NCBI GenBank assembly: GCA_037349105.1
Contig: JAYJMM010000110.1
Coordinates: forward strand, 1,984,001-2,048,000
Direction of reading: 5' to 3'
Source: Limnomonas spitsbergensis
Lineage: Eukaryota; Chlorophyta; Chlorophyceae; Chlamydomonadales
DNA length: 64,000 nt
Translations under genes and position numbers: made by a program
Shown: piece after piece, positions 63,090 to 64,000 of the stretch
Layout of the letters: the number at the start of each line of letters is the position of its first letter
Position numbering within the stretch: the first letter of the stretch is position 1
Notes under the pieces: generated by a model
Told to the model about the DNA's origin: nothing
Seen by the model: the letters and a program-made list of their open reading frames with translations, nothing else
Databases searched by the model: none

Positions 63090-64000
63090 GTCAAAGGGCA
63101 AAGGGCAAAGCATCATTTAGGTATGCATTCTTGAGAACTGAATCCGGCTTGGAGTACGGAGTAAGGAGTAAGGAGCCATGTCCTGTGCTTTGGCCGAAAT
63201 GGGTGGCTTGCTTAATCCACACACTTGATTGTCTGCATGCATTTATTGTTTATTTAACGGAATCTGGCTCTGGCGAGGATTTAGACGATTTCGGAAAAAT
63301 TCGTTAAAAAAAAATCTCCGACCACTCCCTGCATCAGAGGTCCTGATTTATTTTCAGCAGAGCCTCCACGGGCGTCCGAAGGTCACTGGGGGCGAAGCCC
63401 CCGGAGTCACCCCGTCAGTCAGTCAGTCAGTCAGTCTGATGTTTCTGAAACGTCCCGGAAACAGCGCAATTCAATCGACTATATTTATAAAGGTTATTCC
63501 TGTCAGACCTCAAAGGCCGAGGTGCAAAAATGAGAGAATCAGCTACCAAGGCTGAATCTCACCATGGATGACGTGAGGTGTCACGCGACAGCTGCAACTT
63601 TGCTTCTCTATGCGCAATTCGATGCGCATCATTACCAAAACGCACTTGGCCAGACATAGAGTTGTGACTATGTTTTTCATATCATGTAACATGCCCCCTA
63701 AATTTTCAACCCTTTACCCTAAGCTGAACCTCCAAATCTCACACGTAAATATGAAGTCCACGGTTCGTCTAACCCTTAACCCTGAACCCTGAACCCTGAA
63801 CCCTGAACCCTCAACTACATATTGCTGAAATTATATGATATGATGGCCCCAAAGACTATATCGTGCTACCTTGACACTTTCTGAGTCATTGGCACTCAAA
63901 GTTAGCTGGTCATCAAAATTTCATGAGGTTGTGCGACCCCAACTTTCTCCTTTATTTCAAATGCGGCAGCTGGTGGATCACACTTTTTGAGCAATTGACA
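63090..64000 (+). other. intron 22 (incomplete) with GC hairpin and (CAGT)n
   Basis: No exon is recognised to the window edge. 63385-63405 has the hairpin GGGGGCGAAGCCCCC also seen near 4465. 63415-63440 is (CAGT)6. CCCTGAACCCTGAACCC filler lies near 63780. Confidence 0.55.

Overview
The window looks like nuclear DNA from an intron-rich, repeat-rich eukaryote, most likely an alga. Exons are short (about 70-200 bp), GC-rich and bounded by GT-AG introns. Perfect and decayed copies of the plant-type telomere heptamer CCCTAAA fill many introns. A prasinophyte green alga (Cymbomonas-like) is my best guess, but that is inference. There are no operons, ribosome binding sites or bacterial signals.

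Three protein-coding genes can be assembled, all on the + strand. (1) About 1270-4254: an FCP1-type (RNA polymerase II CTD phosphatase-like) domain spliced to a very long Gln/Glu-rich and Gly-Pro-Arg-Gln repeat tail that ends in a small Cys/His motif. (2) 10157-15976: a complete four-exon RTA1-like seven-helix membrane protein of 343 residues. (3) 21579-63089 and beyond the right edge: the amino-terminal half of a 1,3-beta-glucan (callose) synthase of family GT48. I place 22 exons (914 codons) for it; all intron phases chain correctly. Its catalytic domain lies past the window. Between genes are decayed elements, small degenerate reading frames, a tRNA-like relic and TIR elements.

Layout: 1-1269, AT-rich DNA and a minisatellite; 1270-4254, FCP1-like gene; 4255-10156, intergenic with degenerate frames and dispersed repeats; 10157-15976, RTA1-like gene; 15977-21578, intergenic with two hAT-like MITEs and a longer TIR element; 21579-64000, glucan synthase gene, including one 13-kb intron that is almost wholly a 27/40-bp satellite with a 3.1-kb higher-order repeat.

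The most striking signal is that introns next to exons repeatedly carry partial copies ('echoes') of the nearest exon edge together with its splice site. At several edges these echoes are amplified into minisatellites: a 36-bp array of 5' splice sites after RTA1 exon 2, a 35-bp array of 3' splice sites before glucan synthase exon 14, and a poly-C array with acceptor-like units before exon 3. I see echoes of this kind beside about 18 of 28 exons in all three genes. Nearly all very long open frames in the window are by-products of repeat units whose length is a multiple of three, or which rotate through frames without stops.
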